The position numbers were made by a program, and so were the translations under genes. DNA of 64,000 nt from Chryseobacterium glaciei (GTDB taxonomy: Bacteria; Bacteroidota; Bacteroidia; Flavobacteriales; Weeksellaceae): positions 1,622,501-1,686,500 of the forward strand of contig NZ_CP015199.1 in assembly GCF_001648155.1 (NCBI RefSeq), read 5' to 3'. Positions 1 through 9,099 of the stretch are shown piece by piece. How positions within the stretch are numbered: position 1 is the stretch's first letter; each line of letters opens with the position of its first letter. The notes under the pieces were generated by a model. It saw nothing but the letters and a program-made list of their open reading frames with translations, did no database searches and was not told the DNA's origin.

Positions 1-309
1 TAGCGTGAACATTTTACCACTTCCGAGTAACAATTTTCCTGAACCGTCAAATTGAAAATAACGAATATAGTATTGGGTACTTTCATAATTACCTTCTGTT
101 TTTAAAGTACATCTGATGGTTACAGTTTCTCCTTTGGCAATGCTCTTTGGAACAGGCATCACCTGTAGCTCAAATGGAAAATCGGTTTTTATATCCAGTT
201 CTTTATCACAGGAATTGAGGGCAAACACAAATAGTAATAAAGTAACTGTTGAGGCTGTGAGAATCAACCTTTTAATAAAAGATCTTTTTTCTCTATCATA
301 TTTATTCAT
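1..309 (-). CDS. traQ: Conjugal transfer lipoprotein TraQ (DUF3872), C-terminal part outside window
   Basis: Only the first 103 codons are present; the gene runs off the left edge. The ATG is at 307-309. A hydrophobic N-terminal segment ends in a lipobox-like NSC followed by DKELDIKTD, then VMPVPK, GETVTIRC and YYIRYFQFDG, which is the conserved start of the DUF3872/TraQ family of CTnDOT-type elements. This predicts an exported lipoprotein of the mating-pair apparatus. It lies 17 bp downstream of traO on the same strand. In CTnDOT a primase gene, traP, sits between traO and traQ; here there is no room for it. The family assignment is from memory of the motif pattern, not a search. Confidence 0.8.
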   Translation of the reverse strand, partial: MNKYDREKRSFIKRLILTASTVTLLLFVFALNSCDKELDIKTDFPFELQVMPVPKSIAKGETVTIRCTLKTEGNYESTQYYIRYFQFDGSGKLLLGSGKMFTL

Positions 310-326
310 TTTTTTAGGTTTAAAAG

Positions 327-890
327 TTAAAAAATATAGCGTAGTCCTATACCGGCCGATGGCCTGAACCTTTCTACAGAAGTTCCCCAGACTGCTTTGG
401 TTTTTCCCTGTATGAGCATCACCAAATGATCACCAAGATAGGTTTCCAAAGAAAGACGTAAGCCGCCTCCATAAATAAAACTGTCCTTATTTTGTATTAC
501 AGCCCCATTGGGCAGCGCATTCTCACCCTGGTTGATGATTTCGTATCCGGCAACAGCAATGATCCCCATATTCAAAAAAATATTCTTTGCCCAATCTCCT
601 AAAAGCACAAAGCTGTATCCACCTTCCGCAGAGTATGTTTCAACAGGAATAGTATAATTTTCAAACTCATGGTTCTTATGGGAGTATTCAACAGCCCATA
701 GCTGGTAGTTCCCATTTTTTCCATTGATGGTCATTCCTGCCTGCATATAGAAAAAATCATGCAATGGCTTCTTATCGGATATCAACCCGATACTTGCTTC
801 AAATCCTTTTTGTCCCTTGATCAGTCGTTGCGCATAGAGGTCTGTAGTACTGACTATAAGCATCAGTATCGTAAAAATATATATCTTCAT
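327..890 (-). CDS. traO: Conjugal transfer protein TraO
   Basis: 187 aa. It starts with a Sec signal peptide ending near LYAQ and then alternates short beta-strand-like segments rich in Gly and aromatic residues, finishing in GIGLRYIF with a terminal Phe, as in small outer-membrane beta-barrels. Length, the QRLIKGQKGFEASIG start and position directly after traN match the TraO family of Bacteroidetes conjugative transposons. A role as an outer-membrane part of the type IV secretion channel is inferred from family and topology. The gene belongs to the long leftward tra operon, with short gaps on both sides. Confidence 0.85.
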   Translation of the reverse strand: MKIYIFTILMLIVSTTDLYAQRLIKGQKGFEASIGLISDKKPLHDFFYMQAGMTINGKNGNYQLWAVEYSHKNHEFENYTIPVETYSAEGGYSFVLLGDWAKNIFLNMGIIAVAGYEIINQGENALPNGAVIQNKDSFIYGGGLRLSLETYLGDHLVMLIQGKTKAVWGTSVERFRPSAGIGLRYIF

Positions 891-908
891 TTCGATGAGT
901 TTTAAAGG

Positions 909-1829
909 TTAAAAGATCAGTTTCAGATCAGTGACAGGCTTTGCATGGATCAGATCCATGTTTTCCACTTCTACTCTTTGATGCCTGCCTCCGTTCTTTT
1001 CGAATATTTCAATGACTAAAACCTTATCGTCAGCTAATGTGAACTGATCTAACAGAAATACATTCCGTTCCGTACGGCTGTCTTTTACATCTGTCAAGGG
1101 TAGATAGGTTCTTAACGGCATGAGTTCATTCTCCTGCACGGCGGTTCTTTTGGATGTCTTTTTATCTGCAATCTTGAAAGTCATAAAGTCAACAGGAAAT
1201 GGTACGCTCGTATCATTTCTCAGTTCTGTATGAAAGTAGTACTTCCCGTTGTAGATATAAATACCTTTTAGCATAAAACTGATTCCAAAACTTTGAGAAC
1301 CAATGTGTTTAAGCAGCTTTTTGTTTCTGGTGTAAATGGCTTTCAAAGCGGACTGAGTTAAGGACGGGTGGTTGCCACCCAGATCTTCAAAAAGAACATC
1401 ATTTACCTTTTCTTTCTCCTGGGTTTGAAGTATTTTTTGCACATCATAATTCAAAGTAGCCGGACAACAGCTGTAGAACACATCAAAGCTGTAAAAACGA
1501 CCATCTTCGGTAATGACGGAGAAATTGGTCTCGGATTCAAAATTCCGTACGGCTGCTTTAACACGGAGGACATTTTCTGCTTCATCCGCTTTTCCTGCGA
1601 TCAGATTTTCACTTCCCAGATCCACATACCTGATCTTAGACGGAAATATGATATGGGTGGTTTTATCATAGGTTACCGTCAGCCAGTAGGGTTCTACTCT
1701 ACCTGTTTTGAGCCTCGATTCTGTGGTGAGGGTATCAGCAGGTGGTATGCTGTCCTGCTGGGCATGAAGTTGTATAGTAAAGATTGCCAGGAATGTCACC
1801 ATGAACAAACTTTTTATTAAGTATTTCAT
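909..1829 (-). CDS. traN: Conjugal transfer protein TraN (DUF4138), VirB9-like
   Basis: 306 aa with a clear signal peptide (hydrophobic core up to LHAQQ) and a beta-rich body. The segment PYWLTVTYDKTTHIIFPSKI followed by YVDLGSENLIAGKA is the typical N-terminal motif of TraN proteins, where the strand pattern resembles the N-terminal domain of VirB9. It is therefore expected in the periplasm or outer-membrane core complex, partnering with the VirB10-like TraM encoded immediately upstream (24-bp gap). No truncation is visible. The VirB9 comparison is family knowledge; the order traM-traN-traO is seen directly. Confidence 0.9.
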   Translation of the reverse strand: MKYLIKSLFMVTFLAIFTIQLHAQQDSIPPADTLTTESRLKTGRVEPYWLTVTYDKTTHIIFPSKIRYVDLGSENLIAGKADEAENVLRVKAAVRNFESETNFSVITEDGRFYSFDVFYSCCPATLNYDVQKILQTQEKEKVNDVLFEDLGGNHPSLTQSALKAIYTRNKKLLKHIGSQSFGISFMLKGIYIYNGKYYFHTELRNDTSVPFPVDFMTFKIADKKTSKRTAVQENELMPLRTYLPLTDVKDSRTERNVFLLDQFTLADDKVLVIEIFEKNGGRHQRVEVENMDLIHAKPVTDLKLIF

Positions 1830-1853
1830 ATTGTTTGATTTTTGTATTAAACA

Positions 1854-3173
1854 TTATTTTTTGGAAACAAGGAATACCTGATACCCTGCTTTAAGGGTGA
1901 TTTTTGGCATTCTTACCTTTTTTGAGAAGTATCCGGAGATCCCCTGTACGACACTTTTGCTAAGGTCAGAGGTAATCTGCTGTCCTGCTGTAGAACTTAA
2001 TGAAATGCTGGTTCCGCCTGTGTTTCCCATGTTGGCGGCCATTTCAGTAAGGGCGCTTCGCTCAGGAGAATACGTAACTGCCAGTCCCGGTTGTCCGTCC
2101 AGATCGTAGGCTGTGAGTTCTACAGGAATGATGTTGCCTTTAAATTCTATGGATTGAATTAAAAGCTGAAGCCTTGTTCCCTGAAATTTGGCAATGGCCG
2201 ACAATACCGTTCCTTTGGGAATCGCCAACTTTGACAATATAATGGCATCCAATAATCTTATCCGGACTGCCTGGTCAGCAGTGATGGTTTGGGCTTCATG
2301 GACACATGCTCGAATACTGTTAACTGCCACCGGAGCCTGCGCTACGGTTCCGGCAGTATAAAAGTTTCTGTTTTTTACCTCGCTTAATTCAGCAAGCCAT
2401 GCACTGTCTGTAGGTTCCCGATACAAAGCCGATACGATATTTCTTTTTGCCGGATATAAAGCAGCAAGCGAAACCTTTTGTCTCATTGGTTTAGCCGTAT
2501 CAATTTTATCCGTCCCTTTTTCGAGCGCACCATCTATTTTAGGAACATTTCCCGTTGTCGGAAAATATTTAGCAGCCATTTGATACGATTTTTCCATAAG
2601 TGCCAGTTGATTTTCTACCGGATTCGACGGTGCTTCTTCTTTTTGAGCCAATTGTGCTTTTAAAGCTCTTACTTCACTTTGAAGCTGGGTAGTTGGCCCT
2701 TTGTCCTCATAAAAATTACCTAGTGTACTTTGAATACCCCTGTAACTATTGAGAGCTTCATGCTGAGAAGCAGAGCTTCCTTTATGAGTTCCCGAATTGA
2801 TCATCTCTGATGACGAAGCAGCACTGTCCGCATTCCAATATTCTGACAGGGCATTCAGTGACTGCTTTTTTTCAAGTTCCTTTTGGTCTAACAGCTCAGA
2901 TTCATAGGCTTTACTTTTATCAGCCTGCATTCCTGTTTCTGTAGCCTGTGGAACAGCTTCATTGAGTCCGGCTTGCTCCAACTCTTTGCCATCCGAAGAA
3001 GGCATGAAGATCAGATACATACATCCGAGAAAGACAATGCCCATCAATATAAAAATGAGAGGTTTCTTCAGCTTTTGTATGTTGTTGCCTTGGACTACTT
3101 CTGTATCTGCGTTTCCTTTCTGGCTCACCTCGGTAAGCCTTACCGTTGTTTTATCTTTTTCATTGTCTTTCAT
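1854..3173 (-). CDS. traM: Conjugative transposon protein TraM, VirB10-like
   Basis: 439 aa. A short cytoplasmic tail (about 37 residues) precedes one membrane span at residues 38-57 (LKKPLIFILMGIVFLGCMYL), then a Ser/Gln/Glu-rich linker with coiled-coil-like stretches up to about residue 190, and a compact C-terminal domain (about 270-439) with LAIPKGTVLSAIAKFQG and GLAVTYSPERSALTEMAANM. This layout is that of TraM in CTnDOT-like elements, the VirB10 counterpart that bridges inner and outer membranes and senses ATPase energy. The ATG overlaps the 3' end of the upstream small gene by 14 bp, indicating translational coupling. Confidence 0.92.
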   Translation of the reverse strand: MKDNEKDKTTVRLTEVSQKGNADTEVVQGNNIQKLKKPLIFILMGIVFLGCMYLIFMPSSDGKELEQAGLNEAVPQATETGMQADKSKAYESELLDQKELEKKQSLNALSEYWNADSAASSSEMINSGTHKGSSASQHEALNSYRGIQSTLGNFYEDKGPTTQLQSEVRALKAQLAQKEEAPSNPVENQLALMEKSYQMAAKYFPTTGNVPKIDGALEKGTDKIDTAKPMRQKVSLAALYPAKRNIVSALYREPTDSAWLAELSEVKNRNFYTAGTVAQAPVAVNSIRACVHEAQTITADQAVRIRLLDAIILSKLAIPKGTVLSAIAKFQGTRLQLLIQSIEFKGNIIPVELTAYDLDGQPGLAVTYSPERSALTEMAANMGNTGGTSISLSSTAGQQITSDLSKSVVQGISGYFSKKVRMPKITLKAGYQVFLVSKK

Positions 3174-3453
3174 GATCTTGATTTTTTATGGGTTTTAATG
3201 ATAAATCTTTTAACTCTGATCGTCCCTGTTGCTGTTTAAGGACCGGGTTACGAATGTGACCATCTGCCGCATTATTTATTTTAGTTTCATTTTTTGCATC
3301 GTACCAGACTATCATCACGACACATCCCGTCAAGAGCAGGTATCCAGCGAAAAAAAGGATCACTAACTTTTTTTGTTTCCTGTCAGAAAGCTTCTGCCAG
3401 CGTTCTTCCAATCTCCTTTCACAGGAATTGAGAAATATTCTTAGTTTTTTCAT
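3160..3453 (-). CDS. traL: Small membrane protein TraL (DUF3989-like)
   Basis: 97 aa. A basic N-terminal segment (KKLRIFLNSCERRLEERWQ) precedes one strong membrane span at about residues 30-50 (LVILFFAGYLLLTGCVVMIV) and a polar tail. Small size, single span and location directly before traM match TraL of CTnDOT-type elements. It overlaps the traM start by 14 bp and lies 12 bp after the preceding 142-aa gene. Sequence conservation in this family is low, so the call rests mainly on topology and position. A structural role in the transfer channel is inferred. Confidence 0.7.
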   Translation of the reverse strand: MKKLRIFLNSCERRLEERWQKLSDRKQKKLVILFFAGYLLLTGCVVMIVWYDAKNETKINNAADGHIRNPVLKQQQGRSELKDLSLKPIKNQDHERQ

Positions 3454-3465
3454 ATGGTAATTTTT

Positions 3466-3894
3466 TTATAGCCCGAAACGCTTGTTATGGGGAGCTACCT
3501 TGGCCCGAAGTTCATCACTAACCATTGCCAAGGCCTCCTTTGCATGTGGCGTAGCAGCCATAGTTAGGTTTGCTAATTCCGACTTTTTCAATAATTGACC
3601 GAACTGGTCTTTTTTGGTAATCTCCATTTTTTGAAGATCAAATTTTCCGTTATGGTGTTGAACCCACATACAACATTGCACCCTTGGTTTGTCTTCTCCT
3701 GTCCATTGCAGATAGGTGGTTAACAACAATTCTCCTTTGGGCAGGCTTTCCACCCCTCGTTGACAGTTTTCCAGGTATTCGCTCATACTGTCCTTCAATC
3801 TACCCGGATACGCTCCCTGTGTTTGGAAGTAACCATTGTAACCCTTATCAATAAGGATCTTCGCGAACGTCTCCAAATCATGTAGTTTTTCCAT
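3466..3894 (-). CDS. Uncharacterised 142-aa cytosolic protein inside the tra operon
   Basis: 142 aa with no signal peptide or membrane span; mixed charged sequence with MEKLHDLETFAKILIDKGYN, a run of aromatic/beta residues (LLTTYLQWTGEDKPRVQCCMW) split over the middle, and a basic C-terminus. I do not recognise a named domain. It sits between traK (10-bp gap) and traL (12-bp gap), a position empty in CTnDOT itself, so it is an addition typical of this flavobacterial branch or a local insertion. Tight spacing means it is co-transcribed with the transfer genes; a regulatory or accessory role is possible but not shown. Confidence 0.6.
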   Translation of the reverse strand: MEKLHDLETFAKILIDKGYNGYFQTQGAYPGRLKDSMSEYLENCQRGVESLPKGELLLTTYLQWTGEDKPRVQCCMWVQHHNGKFDLQKMEITKKDQFGQLLKKSELANLTMAATPHAKEALAMVSDELRAKVAPHNKRFGL

Positions 3895-3904
3895 AATCCT
3901 ATTT

Positions 3905-4528
3905 TTAGCGTTCTGTGACTCTCAAGTCCTTATTCTCGATTACACTGAATTTTTCAATGTTAAATCCTTGCGGGTTCGTGTCTGAACGGACGGAATTCAG
4001 GAGATAGCACGAAGTGACCAGGCTCCGTTCGGTGAGATTACTGGAACGGATGATGTATTGTCTGGCAAATGTTTTAACGGCGTACGGATAGGTATCAAAG
4101 TCGCACTGTACACTGTCTACCTCAATGCGCTGCTGAATATTACCGGAAATGATCCGGTTGTAATACCCTTTTTCTGACAGGTCTTTGTAATAATTGAAGG
4201 CACTCTTATCAGCCATATTGAATGCTCTTTTCATATTGCTTTCAATCGCATTTTTATCAGGCGCCAGGGTAAAAAACAATTCATGAAAACGGCGGACATG
4301 TTCCCGGGCTTCAACCGGTCTGTTGATGGCAGCATCCTGAGAGAGTGCCAACATGAGTGATTTACCATTATCAAGCACGTAGATCTTTTGTCTTTGCGCT
4401 TCTGCGAAGCGGTAGGAGTGCCAGATGGCATAACCCACCACTGCAATACACAGTACGGCAAATATTAAGGCATACAACCTGATCTGCCTGAAACTGTTCT
4501 CTATATTTCTGAGGGTTTTAAATTCCAT
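3905..4528 (-). CDS. traK: Conjugative transposon protein TraK, VirB8-like
   Basis: 207 aa. It begins with MEFKTLRNIENSFRQIRLYA, a hallmark of the TraK family, followed by one membrane span at about residues 17-36 and a periplasmic domain. Internal motifs such as HVRRFHELFFTLAPD and NYYKDLSEKGYYN agree with the family. By topology (N-in, single span, about 160-residue periplasmic domain) it corresponds to VirB8, an assembly factor of the type IV channel. It follows traJ by a 44-bp gap in the leftward operon. Confidence 0.92.
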   Translation of the reverse strand: MEFKTLRNIENSFRQIRLYALIFAVLCIAVVGYAIWHSYRFAEAQRQKIYVLDNGKSLMLALSQDAAINRPVEAREHVRRFHELFFTLAPDKNAIESNMKRAFNMADKSAFNYYKDLSEKGYYNRIISGNIQQRIEVDSVQCDFDTYPYAVKTFARQYIIRSSNLTERSLVTSCYLLNSVRSDTNPQGFNIEKFSVIENKDLRVTER

Positions 4529-4572
4529 TTTTTTACTATTTATACATTATTGTTTCAGATGGTTAGGATTGA

Positions 4573-5565
4573 TTATTTAAGAAGTTGGCCTCCGACATTA
4601 CCCGCTGCAGCTCCGGCCCCTGCGCCAGCAACATTACCTGCTTTTTGTGCCGTCTGGGTTACATTACGCATGAAATTACCAGCGCCTCCCGCCTGAATCA
4701 CCCAGCTTGTTACTGTTGGTACCGTGAAGTAACCCACAATACCGATGATCATAAATATGGTGTAGATCGTACTTGAACCGTCAGGAATGAAATTGGGATC
4801 AGAAAGACTTTGGATATCTTTTTCAAGCATCAAAGATTGCAGCTTCGCAAGCATAGCACTAAAAATATCAGCGACTGGAAGCCATAAATACACACTGACA
4901 TATCTTGATATCCATTGGTTTAACGTGGACTGGAAACCATCCCAAACCGATATGGCGAAGGCAATGGGGCCAAGTATAGACAGCACAATCAGAAAGAAGG
5001 TTCGGATGGTATCAATGACTAGTGCTGCTGCCTGAAAGAGAATTTCGAGCAAATCTCTGAACCAGTTTTTTATGGTCTGCTCTAATTCGTAGCTCTGTCT
5101 TTCCATATACATGCCCGCCATAGTACCCAGGTCTGAAGGCGACCAGCCCAGTTCTTCGAGCTTTTTATCAAACTCTTCATCGGAGATCAAATAAGCCTGC
5201 TCAGGATTTCGCAGCATGGCTTCCCGTTCCAACTGGTCTTTTTGGGCTTGTAGTTTATTAAGATCCAATACCTGATTTTCAAGCATACCGTGGGTTCCGG
5301 TAACTACAGGGCTCAGCACCCCATTGATGGTTCCCAATACAATCGTTGGAAAAAACATGATACAGATCCCAAGGGCAAATGGTCGCAAAAGAGGAAATAC
5401 GTCAATAGGTTCAGCCCGGCTCAGGGCCTGCCAAACCTTGAGGGCAACATAGAACAGGGCACCAAGACCGGCAATGCCTTTGGCCACTGCCGCCATGGTG
5501 GCGGACAGTGGAAGCATCTCGTCATATAACGAGCGCAGAATTTCATGAAGATTTTCAAAGTCCAT
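4573..5565 (-). CDS. traJ: Conjugative transposon protein TraJ, polytopic inner-membrane component
   Basis: 330 aa. Several hydrophobic segments are visible: about residues 20-45, 62-85, 180-215 and 265-295, separated by a charged loop with coiled-coil character (KLQAQKDQLEREAMLRNPEQ). The sequence IKNWFRDLLEILFQAAALVI and the Ala/Gly-rich tail (AGNVAGAGAGAAAGNVGG) are characteristic of TraJ. The protein plays the VirB6-like role of the inner-membrane channel; that equivalence comes from family knowledge and topology. It lies between traI and traK as in CTnDOT. Confidence 0.92.
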   Translation of the reverse strand: MDFENLHEILRSLYDEMLPLSATMAAVAKGIAGLGALFYVALKVWQALSRAEPIDVFPLLRPFALGICIMFFPTIVLGTINGVLSPVVTGTHGMLENQVLDLNKLQAQKDQLEREAMLRNPEQAYLISDEEFDKKLEELGWSPSDLGTMAGMYMERQSYELEQTIKNWFRDLLEILFQAAALVIDTIRTFFLIVLSILGPIAFAISVWDGFQSTLNQWISRYVSVYLWLPVADIFSAMLAKLQSLMLEKDIQSLSDPNFIPDGSSTIYTIFMIIGIVGYFTVPTVTSWVIQAGGAGNFMRNVTQTAQKAGNVAGAGAGAAAGNVGGQLLK

Positions 5566-5601
5566 AATGATAGATTTTAAAGGATTTATAAATAGAAAGG
5601 G

Positions 5602-6231
5602 CTACCAATATTTTTGATTAGCAGTACCATATAATTGCAGTACACGCTGTCCGTCATTTTTCTTTTTCGCTCTCAGATAGCTGACAGAAATATTTTTGTT
5701 CGTATAGTAGCGTACCAGTTTGTGGTACTCACTTACCTCTTTGTATACCCTGTCAATAATTTCCATACGCTCCTTATCATTCATGGAAAGTGATGAAGAG
5801 TTGACGATCTGCTTGAGATCACTCAGTAGACCACCGCTTTCGTTTAACAGTTTAGAATACCCGAAGGCAATCGCTGTTAATTCCTGTGGTGAGAAATTGG
5901 GATCGTTCATCATTTTACCAAAGCTCTCCACATACATTTCCGAAATGTTACCTACCATCAGGACCGTTTGCTGCACCTTACGGGCATCCTTGACCAGATT
6001 ATTGACCGCCTTAAGCTTGTCATAATACTCTTTGCCCTGCTCATAGACTTTTTTTACTTCATTAAAATTTTTGACCACATTAGAAACTGTATTAGAAGTC
6101 TGTACAATTTCATTGGCAGAGTTCAGAATACCTGATGCCAGATTGGTCGGGTCAGTAACCACAAATTGTGCTTTTGCCAGTGAGAAGCCCAATAAAAGGA
6201 CTGTACTCACCAATACCATGAATTTTTTCAT
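5602..6231 (-). CDS. traI: Conjugal transfer protein TraI (DUF4141)
   Basis: 209 aa with a signal peptide (cleavage near AKAQ) and a long alpha-helical, coiled-coil-prone body (NTVSNVVKNFNEVKKVYEQG, then GKEYYDKLKAVNNLVKDARK). The pattern FVVTDPTNLASGILNSANEI at the mature N-terminus matches TraI/DUF4141 proteins. It is a periplasmic helical protein comparable in topology to VirB5, though a functional match is not established. It lies 30 bp after traG and 36 bp before traJ. The CTnDOT gene traH, expected between traG and traI, is absent. Confidence 0.85.
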   Translation of the reverse strand: MKKFMVLVSTVLLLGFSLAKAQFVVTDPTNLASGILNSANEIVQTSNTVSNVVKNFNEVKKVYEQGKEYYDKLKAVNNLVKDARKVQQTVLMVGNISEMYVESFGKMMNDPNFSPQELTAIAFGYSKLLNESGGLLSDLKQIVNSSSLSMNDKERMEIIDRVYKEVSEYHKLVRYYTNKNISVSYLRAKKKNDGQRVLQLYGTANQKYW

Positions 6232-6261
6232 TGTTTTGGATTTTAAATTGTTATGAAATTT

Positions 6262-8760
6262 TTATTGGTTTTCTTTTTTGTCGGCAGCGATCCTTTTGAT
6301 TGCCAGCTCGACATTACCGCCAAGCTCTTGGGCGAGCTGCATCACTTCGAGTTTCTCGGTTTCTTCAGTGGTGTATGCCAAATACTCTTGTGCGGACACC
6401 TCTGTAGCATATACTGCGGAATGGGTTCCACCCAGACCGATCCATACTTCCTTATAAAAGCGCGAAGGGTCGTTATTCATATTGATGGATAGAACCTGTG
6501 CTTTTTCTTTATCGGTCAGCCCAAGCATCGCCTGGATATCATCGAACTTGTTCATGTACTTGCGCTGATCAAGCAGGATCTTACAATCAGAATTGTTAAT
6601 GATACTTTCTCTTACAATGGGTGAGTGGATGATATCATCTACTTCCTGGGTTACGACGATAGCCTCGCCAAAGAATTTTCTGACGGTTTTAAACAAATAT
6701 TTTAAATATTCCGCCATGCCTTCTTTGGCAATTGCCTTCCAGGCTTCTTCAATTAAAATGAGCTTTCTGATGCCTTTAAGCCTTCGCATCTTGTTGATAA
6801 AGACCTCCATAATAATGATGGTGACGATGGGGAAAAGGATTTTGTGATCCTTTATGGCATCAATTTCGAAAACAATAAAGCGCTTAGTCAATAGATCCAG
6901 CTGTTTGTCAGAATTGAGCAGATAATCGTATTCACCGCCTTTATAGTAAGGTTCCAAGACGTTAAGAAAATTGGCGATGTCAAAATCTTTTTCCCGCACC
7001 TGTTTCGCCTCCAGAATCTTTCGGTAATCTCCCTTTACATATTCATAGAATCCGTTAAATGATGGATGTTCATTTTCCTTTTTGATCTTTTCTATGTAAC
7101 CGCTTACAGCATTAGAAAGGGCTACTTCCTCGGCCCTGGTTGGGGGTTCATCGTCGCGTTTCCACAGCGTGAGTACCAAGGTTTTTATACTTTCCCTTTT
7201 TTCAATGTCGAAAACTCCGTCATCGGTATAAAAGGGATTAAAAGCAATGGGATTATCTTCTGTATAGGTAAAGTATACCCCATCTTCGCCTTTGGTTTTT
7301 CCTTTGATCAGCTCACACAATCCCTGATAGGAGTTTCCGGTATCAACCAATAATACATGGGCACCCTGTTCATAATACTGCCTCACCATGTGATTGGTGA
7401 AAAAGGACTTGCCACTACCCGAAGGGCCTAAGATAAATTTGTTCCGGTTGGTAATGATTCCCTTCTTCATAGGGAGATCTGAAATGTCAAGGTGGATGGG
7501 TTTTCCGGTCAGGCGGTCTGCCATCTTAATTCCAAATGGCGAAAGGGAATCTTGATAATTGGTCTCTTCCGTGAAGAAGCATAATGCAGGTTCAATGAAC
7601 GTGTAGAAACTTTCTTCACTCGGAAAATCGCCTGCATTGCCAGGTATTCCTGCCCAATACAAAGTCGCAACATCCGTCGTATTATGTCTTGGCTTGCATT
7701 CCATCAGTGCCAATGCGCTGCCCGTATCATTTTTCAGCAGTTTCAGTTCCACAGGATCATCAGACCAGGCCATCACATTGAAGTGTGCACGGATAGAAGA
7801 AAGTCCATAAGAATGGGCCTCATTTAAATACCGTTCGATCCACTCTTTATTGATCTGGTTGCTTCGGCTGTATCTTCCCAGTGAATGCATATTCCTGGCA
7901 GACTTTTCAAATTTTCTTAAGTTGTCTTCACTGTTATCCAGGAATAAATACTGGTTATAGATGTGATTGCAGTTTAACAGTAGTCCCACCGGAGCGGCGA
8001 AGGATAAACGGCAGTCACTGCGATCCGTCGATAATTTTTCATATCGGAGATCGGTAGATACCGTTCCCGGAAGATCATCGGTATCTGAGAGCGTATGCAG
8101 ACACATTCTGTTATTCCCAATACGCATTTCTTCGGCACCCATAGCGATATCCTGCATTGCAGTTCCCGCCTGTCTTGATAAAGTAAAATACTGTTCCAGT
8201 AATCCTTGTTTATCCTCCGTTCCGACAATGTCCTCTTCACTCAAACGTGCCAGTTTCACCAGTCCCGAATCGTTCACGATCCTTTCAAACTGGCTTACAG
8301 ATTCCATAAACCTCGAAACCGTTTCCTTATCCCTGATCTCCTTGGGTACGAGTACGCCCTTGCAGAGGGATGAAAAATTACTCTGCGTCCGCATTCTTTC
8401 TTTCGAGGTCTTGGTGATAAACACATAGCAGTAATGGTTCAGGAAGGGGCGCTCATTGAAATGCTGCTGATAGGATTTTGCCAAAAAACTAAGCCCTTCC
8501 TTTGTGATATCAGGAGAATAGTTTTCCCTGATATACCAATCCTGTTTGTGGATCACCGTATAATCAGGCAAAGTTTTTACCGCCTTGTGCCATGCTGAAT
8601 GAATGGCCTCGTATTCAGGTGCAGCAACCGTGAAAAGCTCAGGTAAATGCACCTGGAAGCAGGCGGTAATATCAGCCTCTTTCGAAATGATACAATGATC
8701 TTCTACTGCCAGAAGTGGAAACTTACTTTCAAGCGTACTGGTCTTGCTTATGTTTCTCAT
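6262..8760 (-). CDS. traG: TraG family conjugative transposon ATPase, VirB4-like
   Basis: 832 aa, full length for the family. The C-terminal half has a Walker A motif at residues 445-452 (GPSGSGKS), a Walker B at 667-672 (LILIEE followed by AWKAIAKEGMAEYLKYLFKT), and the arginine-rich TVRKFFGEAIVVTQEVDDI region typical of VirB4 ATPases. The N-terminal half is the conserved membrane-associated VirB4/TraG domain. It powers assembly and DNA transfer by the type IV secretion system at the inner membrane. Its ATG overlaps the traF stop by four bases, so the two are translationally coupled. Confidence 0.96.
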   Translation of the reverse strand: MRNISKTSTLESKFPLLAVEDHCIISKEADITACFQVHLPELFTVAAPEYEAIHSAWHKAVKTLPDYTVIHKQDWYIRENYSPDITKEGLSFLAKSYQQHFNERPFLNHYCYVFITKTSKERMRTQSNFSSLCKGVLVPKEIRDKETVSRFMESVSQFERIVNDSGLVKLARLSEEDIVGTEDKQGLLEQYFTLSRQAGTAMQDIAMGAEEMRIGNNRMCLHTLSDTDDLPGTVSTDLRYEKLSTDRSDCRLSFAAPVGLLLNCNHIYNQYLFLDNSEDNLRKFEKSARNMHSLGRYSRSNQINKEWIERYLNEAHSYGLSSIRAHFNVMAWSDDPVELKLLKNDTGSALALMECKPRHNTTDVATLYWAGIPGNAGDFPSEESFYTFIEPALCFFTEETNYQDSLSPFGIKMADRLTGKPIHLDISDLPMKKGIITNRNKFILGPSGSGKSFFTNHMVRQYYEQGAHVLLVDTGNSYQGLCELIKGKTKGEDGVYFTYTEDNPIAFNPFYTDDGVFDIEKRESIKTLVLTLWKRDDEPPTRAEEVALSNAVSGYIEKIKKENEHPSFNGFYEYVKGDYRKILEAKQVREKDFDIANFLNVLEPYYKGGEYDYLLNSDKQLDLLTKRFIVFEIDAIKDHKILFPIVTIIIMEVFINKMRRLKGIRKLILIEEAWKAIAKEGMAEYLKYLFKTVRKFFGEAIVVTQEVDDIIHSPIVRESIINNSDCKILLDQRKYMNKFDDIQAMLGLTDKEKAQVLSINMNNDPSRFYKEVWIGLGGTHSAVYATEVSAQEYLAYTTEETEKLEVMQLAQELGGNVELAIKRIAADKKENQ

Positions 8761-9089
8761 AAGGCTGGCATTTTAGGAGTCGATTTCAGATAACGGTGGA
8801 TGGGCTTACGGCAGATAATGTATCTGGGATGGCTTTTTACAGCGCCGACTTTCATAAGCCCATGCTCACCATATTTTCTATTCAGCGAAAAGGTTTGCCA
8901 GATTAGGAGTGAAGCCCCACCGGCACCAATAAACAGGCAGACGTAGGAATTAACCCCTGCCATGTAAAGAATCATCACGAGAATAAGGATCGCTAACAGC
9001 CCACCTGCAAAAATGAACAGGTACTGCGCTTTAAGACCCTTAAATTCTACACTGCGCCCAATGCCTTTGTTAATGTTGTAAGTATTCAT
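8757..9089 (-). CDS. traF: Conjugal transfer protein TraF (DUF4133), VirB3-like
   Basis: 110 aa. It opens with NTYNINKGIGRSVEFKGLKA, the signature of the DUF4133/TraF family, then two closely spaced membrane spans (about residues 25-45 and 48-68) and a basic C-terminal segment. Small two-span proteins encoded just before the VirB4-like ATPase are VirB3 equivalents that anchor it in the inner membrane. It starts 10 bp after traE and overlaps traG by four bases. Confidence 0.9.
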   Translation of the reverse strand: MNTYNINKGIGRSVEFKGLKAQYLFIFAGGLLAILILVMILYMAGVNSYVCLFIGAGGASLLIWQTFSLNRKYGEHGLMKVGAVKSHPRYIICRKPIHRYLKSTPKMPAL

Positions 9090-9099
9090 AAGGCTGGGA

